From positions 113,564 to 177,563 of the forward strand of contig CAZNDO010000005.1 of the NCBI GenBank assembly GCA_964571855.1: a stretch of DNA of 64,000 nt. The letters run 5' to 3'. A model generated the notes under the pieces. It saw only the letters and a program-made list of their open reading frames with translations, did not search any database and was not told the DNA's origin. Shown piece by piece: positions 1 to 8,741 of this stretch (positions within the stretch are counted from its first letter, which is position 1; every line of letters starts with the position of its first letter). A program made the translations under genes and the position numbers. The stretch is from CAYYFX01 sp964571855 (lineage in GTDB: Bacteria > ARS69).

Positions 1-3000
1 CTGGCGGTACTTGAGGAAGAAGTCCCGGCCCACGTTCTTGCCCACGGTGACGCTGGAGCGCGACCCGGCCTCGCCCTCGTCGTACGCGAACGTGTCCAGG
101 CCCAGCTCGCGGCCGAGCTCGCCGCCGAAGCGGTTCGTGAGAGCCGCCACGTAGGACCGGCGGAACGCGTCGGAGATGGCGCCGCCCTCCTCCGCCCCGT
201 TGCCCTCGCCGCGCTTCACGCGCAGCGCGAGCAGCTCGTAGATCTCCGCCTCCGACATCCCGCTCTCCGTCTCCAGCCGGATGTTCGGCTCGATCAGCTG
301 ACCCGTCACGTACACGGTCACGTTCTCGTCCAGCACCGTGGTGGACGCCTCCGCGTCGATGTAGCTCCCGCGGGGATCCGACGGATCGGTGAAGTCCACT
401 TCCGCGCGGTCCACGCGGAAGCGGGAGTTCAGCACGGAGTAGTTTCCGCGCAGCGTGCGGACCTCGCCGGCGAGGCCCATGCCCCCCTCCTTCGCGTGGA
501 AGGTCACGTCCGCGGCCAGCTCCAGATCCATCTCGGGGGTCTTCACCCAGATGTTGCGGTCCCCGCGCAGCCCGATCTCCGCCAGGAACGCCGTGGGGGC
601 GGCGTCCGGCGCACGGGGCACCGTGACGAGCTCGCCGCTCGCGCCCGCGGCCACTTCCGGCGGCGCCACGACGCCGGGCGGCAGCTCCGGGCCGCCGCCG
701 TCGGGCGTGTCCGGTCGCGGCGGGGAGAGCGCCGCCGGCCCGATGTCGGCGCGCTGCGCCCGGAACGATCCCTGGAAGAACGGGACGAGGCGCCCCGCGC
801 CGATCGTCCGCGCGAGGATGCGCATCGTGCCCGAGCCGACCGCGCGCGTGTCGATCAGGTCCGAGCGGTAGTGGTACTGCGCGGCCGCCACATCGACCGC
901 GTAGTCCGTGGGACGCAGGTCCGCGAGCGTCACGCGCCCGCTCCCGGTGAGCACGCCGCCGCGGCCGTCCTCGAATCGCGCGGAGTCGATGCGGACGCCC
1001 GTCGCGTCGAATCCCCCCTTCGCCGTCCCGTTCACGAGCGGCTCGTCGAACGTGGGGATCGTGAGGCGTCCGTCCGTCACGGTGAACTCGCCGCCGAGCC
1101 GCAGGGCGCCCGGTTCGCCGGTCAGCGCCACGTGCGCGTCGGCGCGGCCGTGCAGCGTCTGGAAGAGGGAGACCACGCGCGAGAGCGTCTGCAGCGGGAG
1201 GTCGGCGGCGTCCGCGCGCAGGTCCACGGGGCGCCCCGCCCGCAGGCGCGGGCGCGGGTCGGTGGCGGTCCACTCCAGGGGGATCGTGCCGGCGACCGAG
1301 AGCGAATCGTCGCCCGTACGCAGGAGCCCGTCGCGGATCGAGAGCGTCTCGCCGTCGAAGTCCGCCGTGGCCACGAACGAGTCCAGCGGCTCGGAACCCA
1401 CCGCGCCCCCGGTCAACCGCGCATCCAGGCGCGCCACGGGCCGGAGGAACGGGCCGTCGAGCTGCGCGGTGACGGTGCCCTCGCCCCCGGTCACGGGCGC
1501 CTTCGGGATGCGGCTCCAAAGCCACCCGAAGTCCGACGACGTCACCGTGGCCCGGACATCGTGCAGCGTCGTGGCTTCCAGCGCGCGGGTGCGAGCCTCC
1601 CGGTCGAACAGCGCGTCGCGAAGCGTCCCGGCCGGCGGTTCGAGGACGCCCTGCAGGGATCCCGCAAGCTCCGGCGTGGTCACCTCGATCCCCTCGAGGC
1701 GCAGCGTCTCCGATGCGAGCACGCGCCCGGAGGCGGACTCGATCGCGCGGCCGCCGATGCGCCCGTCGCGCAGCGACAGGCGCACGTCCGCGCCCAGCGT
1801 GTCCGCCCCGACCACGGCGGCCCCGTCGAAGTCCACGAGCCCGGCGAGCGACGCGTCCTTCGAGAGGAACGGCGCGAACAGCTCGAGATCCACCGCGCGC
1901 CCCACCGCCTCCACCGCGGTGGCGCCGTCCGGGCGCACGGTCACCCGGCCGGAGATTGAGCCGCCGTCGCCGCGGAGATCCAGTCCCGTGACGGTTACCG
2001 AGCCGTCGGTGCGGCTTACGCGCACCGGCCCCTCGTTCGTCCAGTCCGCGTCCCCGTCGGTCGCGGCCAGACGGAGGCGGCTCACGAGCGCGTCCAGCCG
2101 GCCGTCCTCCCCGAACTCCATCCGCCCGGCGAGCGTGAGCGACACCACGCCGGTCTCCGCGCGTAGCGCGCGAAGCTCCAGGATGTCGGCCTCGCCCCAG
2201 CCCTCCAGGGCCACGTGCTCGAAGCGCCGCTCCCCGCGCCCGACGCCGCGCCCCTCGGCCCGGAAGTCCAGGCGAGTGGCGCCGAGCTGCAGCGCCTCCG
2301 CCGTGATGGCGAGGTGCGACGCATCGAGTCCGGCGACGGAAGCGTCCTCCAGCTCCAGCACCGCATCCAGCTCGGGCGCCTTGACCGGCCCGGCCACCCG
2401 CACGGTCAGGACGCCGTGCCCGCGCGGCGCCGCCCGGCGCACGGCGCCGCCCATCCGCTCCAGCACGGTGAGGTCGGCCAGCTCCCCGCGCAGCTCCGCC
2501 TCGACCACGTTCGCGGCGTCGATCGTGCCGTGCCCCTGCAACTCCGAGCCCGCCACGGTCAACCGCGCCTCCTCGACGGCGAGCGCGCCGCGGTCGAGCG
2601 TGCCGCGCAGCGCGGACGACTCCACCGGCAGGCCGAACGCCGTGGCGTCGTCCAGGTGGACGTCCACCCCCCCGCGGAACGTGGCGCGGGTCAGCCCGGA
2701 CCCGGCGAAGCGCACGGTGCCGTCCAGGGCGCGCAGGACGTCCAGGTCGGGATCCGCCAGCAGCACCGCGGGCTCGAGATCGCGGAACACCGCCACGCCC
2801 TCGATCCGCACCGGATCGCCGAGGTCGAGGTCCCCGGAGAGTTCGAGGCGCGAGGCCCCCGCCTCGTACCGGAAGCGGTCCAGCGACACGCGGTCCCCTT
2901 CGCGCACGCCGCCGATCTCGAGGCGCCGCTCCAGGTCGTCGCGCCCCACGCCCGTCAGCTTCGCGCTCACGCGCAGCGAATCGGGCCGTCCCGTCACGAC

Positions 3001-3840
3001 CGCGTCGCCGTCGAGGCGCGCGAACAGCAGCGGGTGCTCCACGTCGAGCCACTCGCCCACCTTCTCCAGCGGGACCGACGCCACGCCCACCACCAGGTTC
3101 GAGGCCCGGACGCCGCGCGGATCCGTGAACCCCGCCAGCTCGATCGTCCCGCCGGCGGCCTGGATCCGCACGCCGTCGAGGTGCAGGATCCCCTCCGCGA
3201 GCAGCAGCCCTCCGCCCACGACGACGTCCTCGTCGAAGCGACCCAGCCGCAGGTGCCCGCGCTGCTCCTTCACGTCCAGCCGCCAGCTCCCGGGGGCGGC
3301 GTGCAGGCTCCCGCGCAGCGAGAAGTCCCCGAGGATCTCGCCGTCCCGCCCGCGCACGCGGCCCTCGCTGATCGCGATCTCGTCGATGCGGAACTCCGCG
3401 TCGACCCCGACGCCGGACCCCTCCGCCCGGCCGCCGCCCTCCCGCCCCGCCTCGGACCAGTCCAGGAGCGCGTCGACGTCGACGTCCGGCTGGAGGATGC
3501 GCAGCCGCGCCACCCGCAGGTCCCCGCGCAGGAGGTCGGCGAGCCGGTATCCCACGTCGATCCGCCGGATCGACACGAGGTGCCGCGCGGCGACGGCGCC
3601 ACCCGCGCCGGGGGCCGTCTCCAGGCGCACGTCCCGCACGCCGAGCCCGCTCCACGGCCGCCACTGGATGGAGCCCGCACGGAAGGAGAGTCCCGCCGGC
3701 TTCAGGCGCGCGTCCAGCGACTCCACCACGTACGGCGTCAGCGCCCCGGTCTCGAACAGCACGATGAGTGCGCCCGAGAACAGCCCCAGGAAGACCAGGA
3801 GCCAGATCACGATCCGGAAGAGGACGAAGCGCGCCGTCAT
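1..3840 (-). CDS. tamB: Translocation/assembly module TamB-like protein, 3' end cut off by the window edge
   Basis: An open minus-strand frame starts at ATG 3840 and stays open to base 1 (1280 codons visible). Residues 8-27 form one N-terminal membrane anchor (VIWLLVFLGLF region). The rest is a long AsmA/DUF490-like chain of beta-rich repeats about implied substrate and expression boundaries of the TamB type. Near the visible end are TamB C-terminal hallmarks: a VDFTDPSDPRG motif, then a YVTGQLIEPNIRL segment and an EIYELLALR segment. Family members are inner-membrane-anchored, periplasm-spanning proteins that work with an Omp85 partner in outer-membrane protein insertion or lipid transport. 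The Omp85 gene ends one base upstream of this ATG, which supports a TamA-TamB pair. An estimated few dozen residues are missing. The identification is strong; the substrate is unknown. Confidence 0.9.
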   Translation of the reverse strand, partial: MTARFVLFRIVIWLLVFLGLFSGALIVLFETGALTPYVVESLDARLKPAGLSFRAGSIQWRPWSGLGVRDVRLETAPGAGGAVAARHLVSIRRIDVGYRLADLLRGDLRVARLRILQPDVDVDALLDWSEAGREGGGRAEGSGVGVDAEFRIDEIAISEGRVRGRDGEILGDFSLRGSLHAAPGSWRLDVKEQRGHLRLGRFDEDVVVGGGLLLAEGILHLDGVRIQAAGGTIELAGFTDPRGVRASNLVVGVASVPLEKVGEWLDVEHPLLFARLDGDAVVTGRPDSLRVSAKLTGVGRDDLERRLEIGGVREGDRVSLDRFRYEAGASRLELSGDLDLGDPVRIEGVAVFRDLEPAVLLADPDLDVLRALDGTVRFAGSGLTRATFRGGVDVHLDDATAFGLPVESSALRGTLDRGALAVEEARLTVAGSELQGHGTIDAANVVEAELRGELADLTVLERMGGAVRRAAPRGHGVLTVRVAGPVKAPELDAVLELEDASVAGLDASHLAITAEALQLGATRLDFRAEGRGVGRGERRFEHVALEGWGEADILELRALRAETGVVSLTLAGRMEFGEDGRLDALVSRLRLAATDGDADWTNEGPVRVSRTDGSVTVTGLDLRGDGGSISGRVTVRPDGATAVEAVGRAVDLELFAPFLSKDASLAGLVDFDGAAVVGADTLGADVRLSLRDGRIGGRAIESASGRVLASETLRLEGIEVTTPELAGSLQGVLEPPAGTLRDALFDREARTRALEATTLHDVRATVTSSDFGWLWSRIPKAPVTGGEGTVTAQLDGPFLRPVARLDARLTGGAVGSEPLDSFVATADFDGETLSIRDGLLRTGDDSLSVAGTIPLEWTATDPRPRLRAGRPVDLRADAADLPLQTLSRVVSLFQTLHGRADAHVALTGEPGALRLGGEFTVTDGRLTIPTFDEPLVNGTAKGGFDATGVRIDSARFEDGRGGVLTGSGRVTLADLRPTDYAVDVAAAQYHYRSDLIDTRAVGSGTMRILARTIGAGRLVPFFQGSFRAQRADIGPAALSPPRPDTPDGGGPELPPGVVAPPEVAAGASGELVTVPRAPDAAPTAFLAEIGLRGDRNIWVKTPEMDLELAADVTFHAKEGGMGLAGEVRTLRGNYSVLNSRFRVDRAEVDFTDPSDPRGSYIDAEASTTVLDENVTVYVTGQLIEPNIRLETESGMSEAEIYELLALRVKRGEGNGAEEGGAISDAFRRSYVAALTNRFGGELGRELGLDTFAYDEGEAGSRSSVTVGKNVGRDFFLKYRQ

Positions 3841-3841
3841 G

Positions 3842-5806
3842 TCAGAACACGTGTCCCAGGCTGAAGTCGTACCCCCAGCGCTTCTCGTCGTCCGGCTCGC
3901 CGGACGCGACCGGGAGGATCTTCAGCTTCCGCGCCACGTCGATGCGCACCGGTCCCACCGGCGTGGCGAAGCGCAGGCCCGCCCCGACCGAGTAGCGCAC
4001 GTCGTTCTCCCGCGCATCGTCCGGGGAGTCGTGCGGGTCCGTCGGGCGGAAGTCCGCCGCGTGCACGTCGTCCACGTCCTCCCACGCGTTGCCGCCGTCG
4101 GCGAACGTCCCGAGCGACAGCCGCCAGAAGAGCGGCATCCGCACCTCCATGTTCCCGAGCAGGAGGAAGTCCCCCGGCCCGATCTCCTGGTAGTCGTACC
4201 CGCGAACGGTCGTGGGGCCGCCGAGCTTGAAGCGGTCGCGGTCCGGCACGAAGGTGGACGGCCCGAAGGGCTGCTCGTAGCCCACGCGGAGCCTTCCCGC
4301 GAACGTCACCGAGGCGGCCGTCCGGAACCACTGGCTCTCCACCTGGCCGCGCCAGAAGTCCGCGTCGCCGCCCAGCGGTCCGCCGGAGAACCCGCCGATC
4401 ACGCGGTGGAAGAACCCGCGGGTGGGATCGAAGTAGTCGTTGCGGCGGTCCCGCTCGCCGGTCAACGTGAACGACCGCGTGAGCTCCGGGCGGCGGTTGT
4501 CCGGCAGCTCGAAGCCCTCCTGCGCGTCGAGGTCCGCCCACTCGTTCTCCAGGGATGCCCAGCCGCGGGTGTGACGGGTGAGCTGCCGGCTCACGTTCAC
4601 GAGGAGGCTGATCAGGCCGAGATCGTACTCCACGTCGCCGGAGAACTCGCGCCGGCGCTCGAACGACAGCTCCACCGAGCCGAGCGTGCGCGTGCCGAAG
4701 AGCCACGGCTCCACGTACCGGCCCTCGATCCCCGTGCGCACGAGGTCCGCGGGGAACAGCTCGGTGGCGAGCAGGCCGCGCACCGAACCGCGCTTGCCGC
4801 GACCCCAGAGGTTGCGGTGCCCCCACTCGCCGGAGAGACGGAGCTGGTCGCGCGTGCCGTATCCCACGCCCGCGCCCACGAACCGCATCTTGCGCTCCGA
4901 GACGCGCACGACCACCCCCACGGCGTCCGGCTGCGAGCCCTCCTCCGGCACGATGGACACCAGCGAGAAGTACCCCGTGGAGTACAGCCGCTCCCGGCTC
5001 TCGTCGACCGCGTCGCGGCTCAGCGTCTCGCCCGGGCGGATGGTCAGCTCGCGCCGGATGATCTCGGACTTCGTGAACTCGTTGCCCTCGATCCGCACGC
5101 TGCCGACGACGAACCGCGGCCCCTCCTCGATGCGATACACGAGGTCGTGCACGATGACGGTGTCCGCCGGCTCCGCCGCGGCCTGGATGTCCGCGGTGAC
5201 GCGCACCTCGTAGAACCCGCGGTTCGCGTACGTGTTCTCGACGGCCGTGCGGTCCCGGTCCGTGCGCGTGATGTCGAAGGGATCGCCGGGCGACTGCGTG
5301 ACCCATGACAGCACCTCCTCCTCCCCGAACGTCCGGTTGCCGGCGGTGGTGATCCGCCCCACGACGCGGCGGACCATCGGCGTCACGCGGAAGACGGCGC
5401 GGGCGGTGCGACGCGGCGGATTCCACTGCAGCTCCAGGGAGACCTCGCACTTCCAGTACCCGAGCCGGCGCAGGGCGGTGCGGATGCGCTGGGCGTCCCC
5501 CTCCAGCCGGTCCGGGTCCACCGCCCGGAAGCGGAGGAGCCCCGTGGTGGAGGATCGGATGGCGTCCCGCAACTCGGACTCCGGGACGGGCAGGTCCCCT
5601 TCGAACCGGATGGACGAGAGTCCGAACCGGGAGATGTCGTCCGGACGATCCGTGGTCCACGCTTCCTCGGCGGCGGCGGTCACCGCGGGGGCGGATGCGA
5701 GGCCGAGGACGAGGAGGAGCGCGGCCACGCCCGGAAGGCGGACGAGGGCGGACCGGAGGCGGAGGCGGAGGCGTCCGGGCGGGCGGGAAATGCGGTCACG
5801 ACCCAT
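3842..5806 (-). CDS. tamA: Omp85-family outer membrane protein (TamA/BamA-like)
   Basis: A 654-residue protein with an Arg-rich N-terminus, a hydrophobic core at about 23-39 and an Ala-rich cleavage region near 46. About three POTRA domains follow (roughly 60-300), for example the segments starting VVGRITTAGNRTF and VVGSVRIEGNEF. The C-terminal half is a beta-barrel carrying the Omp85 signature VRGYDY at residue 534 and a terminal Phe, as expected for a BAM-recognised barrel. Three POTRA domains and the adjacent tamB favour TamA over BamA, which usually has five, but the name is inferred from context. The ATG at 5806 gives a sensible signal peptide; the Shine-Dalgarno match is weak. A TTGACG-N17-TAGGTT promoter lies upstream at 5916-5944. 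Confidence 0.88.
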   Translation of the reverse strand: MGRDRISRPPGRLRLRLRSALVRLPGVAALLLVLGLASAPAVTAAAEEAWTTDRPDDISRFGLSSIRFEGDLPVPESELRDAIRSSTTGLLRFRAVDPDRLEGDAQRIRTALRRLGYWKCEVSLELQWNPPRRTARAVFRVTPMVRRVVGRITTAGNRTFGEEEVLSWVTQSPGDPFDITRTDRDRTAVENTYANRGFYEVRVTADIQAAAEPADTVIVHDLVYRIEEGPRFVVGSVRIEGNEFTKSEIIRRELTIRPGETLSRDAVDESRERLYSTGYFSLVSIVPEEGSQPDAVGVVVRVSERKMRFVGAGVGYGTRDQLRLSGEWGHRNLWGRGKRGSVRGLLATELFPADLVRTGIEGRYVEPWLFGTRTLGSVELSFERRREFSGDVEYDLGLISLLVNVSRQLTRHTRGWASLENEWADLDAQEGFELPDNRRPELTRSFTLTGERDRRNDYFDPTRGFFHRVIGGFSGGPLGGDADFWRGQVESQWFRTAASVTFAGRLRVGYEQPFGPSTFVPDRDRFKLGGPTTVRGYDYQEIGPGDFLLLGNMEVRMPLFWRLSLGTFADGGNAWEDVDDVHAADFRPTDPHDSPDDARENDVRYSVGAGLRFATPVGPVRIDVARKLKILPVASGEPDDEKRWGYDFSLGHVF

Positions 5807-5915
5807 CGAGCGGATCCACTCCGAGCAGGAGGAACGGTCGCGCCGGAGGGTCGGGCGGAGCGCCGTTCCGCCGGGCGCGAGGCCCGGAAGAGCCGGCCCC
5901 GCCGGTTGGCGTCCG

Positions 5916-5944
5916 AACCTAGCGGAGGGTTGGCGACCCGTCAA
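5916..5944 (-). promoter_or_regulatory. Predicted sigma70-type promoter for tamA-tamB
   Basis: On the minus strand, TTGACG (5944-5939) is separated by 17 bases from TAGGTT (5921-5916). This puts a start site near 5909 and a leader of about 100 bases before tamA. It overlaps an oppositely directed promoter at 5930-5958. Confidence 0.55.
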
Positions 5945-5958
5945 TGACGGCGTACCCT
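5930..5958 (+). promoter_or_regulatory. Predicted promoter for the small lipoprotein-like gene
   Basis: TTGGCG (5930-5935), 17 bases, TACCCT (5953-5958). The predicted start site is near 5965, about 40 bases before the chosen ATG. It is interleaved with the divergent tamA promoter, so the two probably cannot be occupied at once. Confidence 0.45.
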
Positions 5959-6006
5959 CGCGCCTCACCGACGTCCGTGCAACCCCCGAAGCGCCGGAGG
6001 GTGCCC

Positions 6007-6390
6007 ATGCTGCTCCGTCAGAGACCGCGCGGGCGGGGCGCCCCCCCGCCCGCCGCCGTGGCCGGCGCGGCGCGGGCCGTGCTGGCCGTCGCGGCGCTCG
6101 CGGGCGCCGTCGGCTGCGGTCCGGCGGCCCGGCCGGAACCGCGCAGCGCCGAGACCCGCGCGGTGGAGGCCAGGGCCGGGGACTTCGCCGCGTACTGGGC
6201 CGAGGTGCTCCGCCTCGCGCGCCGGCACGCCGCGCATCCGGACTCGTTCCGCATCGCGCTCGACGCCCTGCCGGGGTCGCACCTGACGGACGAGGAGTGG
6301 GCGGCGTGGACCGCGCCCTATGCGGAGGACCCCGGCGCGCTGGCGGACTCCCTGGAGGCGGCGATCGCGACGGTCGCGCCCGTCGAGTAG
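6007..6390 (+). CDS. Small hypothetical exported protein, possible lipoprotein
   Basis: I do not recognise a family. The ATG at 6007 is chosen because GGAGG at 5996-6000 sits just upstream; an ATG at 5944 in the same frame would overlap the promoter. The 127-residue product has a basic N-terminus (RQRPRGRG), an Ala/Val/Leu-rich hydrophobic stretch and then GAVGC, a weak lipobox. The mature part is acidic and helical with a DPGALADSLEAA tail and has no recognisable catalytic motif. It converges on the feo operon with only six bases between the two stop codons, so no terminator separates them. The gene call rests on the start signals and codon pattern; function is unknown. Confidence 0.6.
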   Translation: MLLRQRPRGRGAPPPAAVAGAARAVLAVAALAGAVGCGPAARPEPRSAETRAVEARAGDFAAYWAEVLRLARRHAAHPDSFRIALDALPGSHLTDEEWAAWTAPYAEDPGALADSLEAAIATVAPVE

Positions 6391-6396
6391 CGCGGG

Positions 6397-7830
6397 TCAG
6401 CCCGTCGCGAGTCGCCAGACCTGCGCCACGGCCAGGCACGTGCCCAGCCCCAGCACGACCGGCGCGAGCGCCGCGACCGTCGTCCACCGCGCGCTGCCGG
6501 TCTCCTTGTAGATCGTGTAGATGGTGGTGGAGCACGGGTTGTGGATGAGGCTGAACAGCATCAGGTTCACGGCGGTGAGCAGCGTCCAGCCGCCGCCCGT
6601 CGTGAGCAGGCGCCCCACGTCCGCGGCCGAGTCCAGCTCGAACATCACGCCGGCGCCCGCGCCCACGCCGGTCATGCCGGAGGCCAGCACGGTCAGCATG
6701 AGCACCGTGGGGATCACGATCTCGTTCGCCGGGATGGCCACGATGTAGGCCAGCAGGATCACCCCGTTCAGCCCCACGAAGAGGCCGAAGGGATCCAGCG
6801 CGGTGATGACGTGCTCGGCGATGGACGCGCCGCCGATGCGTATGTTCGACGACATCCAGATCACGGCGCCGGCCGGCACCGCGAACACCACCGCGCGCCA
6901 CAGCACGATCAGCGTGCGGTCGATGACCGACGTGTACAGCGTCTGCAGGATGCGCGGCGGGCGGTACGGCGGCAGCTCCAGGCTGAAGGAGGACACCTCG
7001 CCCTTCAGCATGGTGCGGGACAGCGCCCAGGACGACAGGAACGTGAGCGCCACGCCGAGCAGCGCCACGGCGACGACCGCGCCCGCGGACACGAGGCCCG
7101 CGAGTGCGGGGGACGCCGCGCCGCCGATGAACACGGTGGCCACCAGGATCTGCGTGGGCCACCGGCCGTTGCACAGGGCGAAGTTGTTCGTGAGGATGGC
7201 GATGAGGCGCTCGCGCGGGCTGTCGATGATGCGGGTGGCCACCACGCCGGCCGCGTTGCAGCCCCAGCCCATGCTCATGGTGAGCGCCTGCTTCCCGTGC
7301 GCCCCGGCGCGCCGGAACAGACCGTCCAGGTTGAACGCCACGCGCGCCAGGTAGCCCAGATCCTCCAGCAGGGTGAACAGCGGGAAGAAGATGGCCATGG
7401 GCGGCAGCATCACGCTGATGACCCAGGCCGCGGCGAGGTACACGCCGTCCACGAGGACACCGCTCAGCCACCAGGGCAGGTGCACCGCCTCGGCGGCGGA
7501 CTTCAGGAGCGGGTGCCCGTGATCCAGCAGCAGCGTGGCCAGCATCCGCGAGGGCACGTTGGCACCGGCGATGGTGAGCCAGAAGATCACCGCGAGGATG
7601 AGCCCCATCAGCGGGAAGCCGAGCCAGCGGCTCGTGACGAGGCGGTCCACGGCGGCGTCGAGGTCGAACGGCCGCGCCTGCCCCTCGCGGGTGACCGCGC
7701 GCGACGCGATGCGCGACGCGTCCGTGTACAGACTCTCGGTGATCCGGTCCGAGAACTCGCCGCCGACCTGCCAGCGCAGCTCCTCCGACAGCTTCAGGAT
7801 GTCCTTCGCCGCGCCCGCGTTCGTGCTCAT
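6397..7830 (-). CDS. feoB: FeoB permease half (ferrous iron transporter, membrane domain only)
   Basis: A 477-residue polytopic membrane protein matching the C-terminal part of FeoB. Residues 27-50 (TESLYTDASRIA region) resemble the end of the NFeoB helical domain, the first membrane helix is at about 71-92, and the Gate-like segment SMGWGCNAAG keeps the conserved Cys. The GTPase domain is absent here and is encoded just upstream by a separate gene whose TGA overlaps this ATG in an ATGA (7827-7830). In ordinary FeoB these are one chain of about 650-800 residues. The two products presumably assemble into one Fe(II) importer. The reading frame runs open upstream without the GTPase sequence, so sequencing error cannot be fully excluded, but the clean coupled junction argues for a true split. 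Confidence 0.9.
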   Translation of the reverse strand: MSTNAGAAKDILKLSEELRWQVGGEFSDRITESLYTDASRIASRAVTREGQARPFDLDAAVDRLVTSRWLGFPLMGLILAVIFWLTIAGANVPSRMLATLLLDHGHPLLKSAAEAVHLPWWLSGVLVDGVYLAAAWVISVMLPPMAIFFPLFTLLEDLGYLARVAFNLDGLFRRAGAHGKQALTMSMGWGCNAAGVVATRIIDSPRERLIAILTNNFALCNGRWPTQILVATVFIGGAASPALAGLVSAGAVVAVALLGVALTFLSSWALSRTMLKGEVSSFSLELPPYRPPRILQTLYTSVIDRTLIVLWRAVVFAVPAGAVIWMSSNIRIGGASIAEHVITALDPFGLFVGLNGVILLAYIVAIPANEIVIPTVLMLTVLASGMTGVGAGAGVMFELDSAADVGRLLTTGGGWTLLTAVNLMLFSLIHNPCSTTIYTIYKETGSARWTTVAALAPVVLGLGTCLAVAQVWRLATG

Positions 7831-8741
7831 CGTCCTGCCCTCCCCGCGCCCGCCGGGTCCGGCGCCGCGACATGACCCGCCGGATCCGTCCCCGGACGGG
7901 GCGGCGCGGGCCGCGCCAGGTCCGCGAGCTCGCCGCTCTCCAGCGCCGCGGCCACGCGGTCGTCGCCGTCCAGCAGGCGCAACGCCAGCCAGCGGGCGTT
8001 CGGGATGCCCGGATGCAGCGCGGCGATGCGCGCCGCCACGGACGCCACGGCACGCTCCAGCTCCGGCGGCCCCGCCGCGGCGCGGTGCGGGCGCGTGACG
8101 TACTCCCCGGAGGCCACCTGCGCGACCGTGGCGAGCAGCGCGTCCAGCCCGCGGCGTTCCCGCGCCGCCGTGGGCACGACGGGGACGCCGAGATCCCGCG
8201 CGAGGCGGCGATCGTCGACCCGCAGGCCGTGGCGCTCCGCCTCGTCGATGAGGTTCAGGCACACGACCGCGCGATCCGTGATCTCCAGCACCTGCAGCAC
8301 GAGGTTCAGGTTCCGCTCCAGCTGCGTGGCGTCCGCGACGACGACGGTCACGTCCGGCCGGCCGAACAGGATGAAGTTCCGCGCGATCTCCTCGTCCGTG
8401 CTCGTGGTGAGCAGCGAGTACGTGCCCGGCAGGTCCACCAGCTTGTAGCGCTTGTCGCCGTACGCGAAGCCGCCCTCGGCGCGCGCCACGGTCTTGCCCG
8501 GCCAGTTGCCCGTGTGTTGGCGGAGCCCGGTGAGCGCGTTGAAGACCGTGCTCTTGCCCGTGTTCGGGTTCCCCGCGAGCGCCACCACGTAGTCCCAGTT
8601 CCGCATGTTCACGCCCAGCCGCACGAGGTTCCCCGCGTGGTGCACGGGGCACGTGGCGCAGCCGGCGTGCGCGGCCCCCGCGGGGGCGGCCGGCACGCTC
8701 GCGGCGCTCGCGGCGCTCACTGCGTTCGTCGGGTCGATCAT
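7827..8741 (-). CDS. feoB: FeoB GTPase half with a Cys/His-rich N-terminal extension
   Basis: A 304-residue G protein. G1 is GNPNTGKST (57-65), G3 is DLPGTYSL (103-110) and G4 is NLID (163-166), with a G5-like TAARERRG segment. The NFeoB-type helical region follows at about 225-275. No membrane segments are present, so this is the cytosolic domain of FeoB as its own protein. The first 45 residues are unusual: an Ala-rich stretch followed by C28-x2-C31-x2-H34-H35, a plausible metal site not found in standard FeoB. It overlaps the upstream fusion gene and the downstream permease by four bases each, so the three should be translated in a fixed ratio. Confidence 0.92.
   Translation of the reverse strand: MIDPTNAVSAASAASVPAAPAGAAHAGCATCPVHHAGNLVRLGVNMRNWDYVVALAGNPNTGKSTVFNALTGLRQHTGNWPGKTVARAEGGFAYGDKRYKLVDLPGTYSLLTTSTDEEIARNFILFGRPDVTVVVADATQLERNLNLVLQVLEITDRAVVCLNLIDEAERHGLRVDDRRLARDLGVPVVPTAARERRGLDALLATVAQVASGEYVTRPHRAAAGPPELERAVASVAARIAALHPGIPNARWLALRLLDGDDRVAAALESGELADLARPAPPRPGTDPAGHVAAPDPAGAGRAGR

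Noticed and set aside
908..5308. Very long plus-strand open frame (1466 codons) opposite tamB and tamA
   Set aside because: It is antisense to two well-supported genes. Its translation is low-complexity Arg/Ser/Pro/Ala, the usual by-product of GC-rich codons with G or C at the third position.
3842..5806. Calling the Omp85 gene bamA
   Set aside because: Only about three POTRA domains are visible and it is paired with tamB. The short periplasmic part favours TamA, though a reduced BamA is not excluded.
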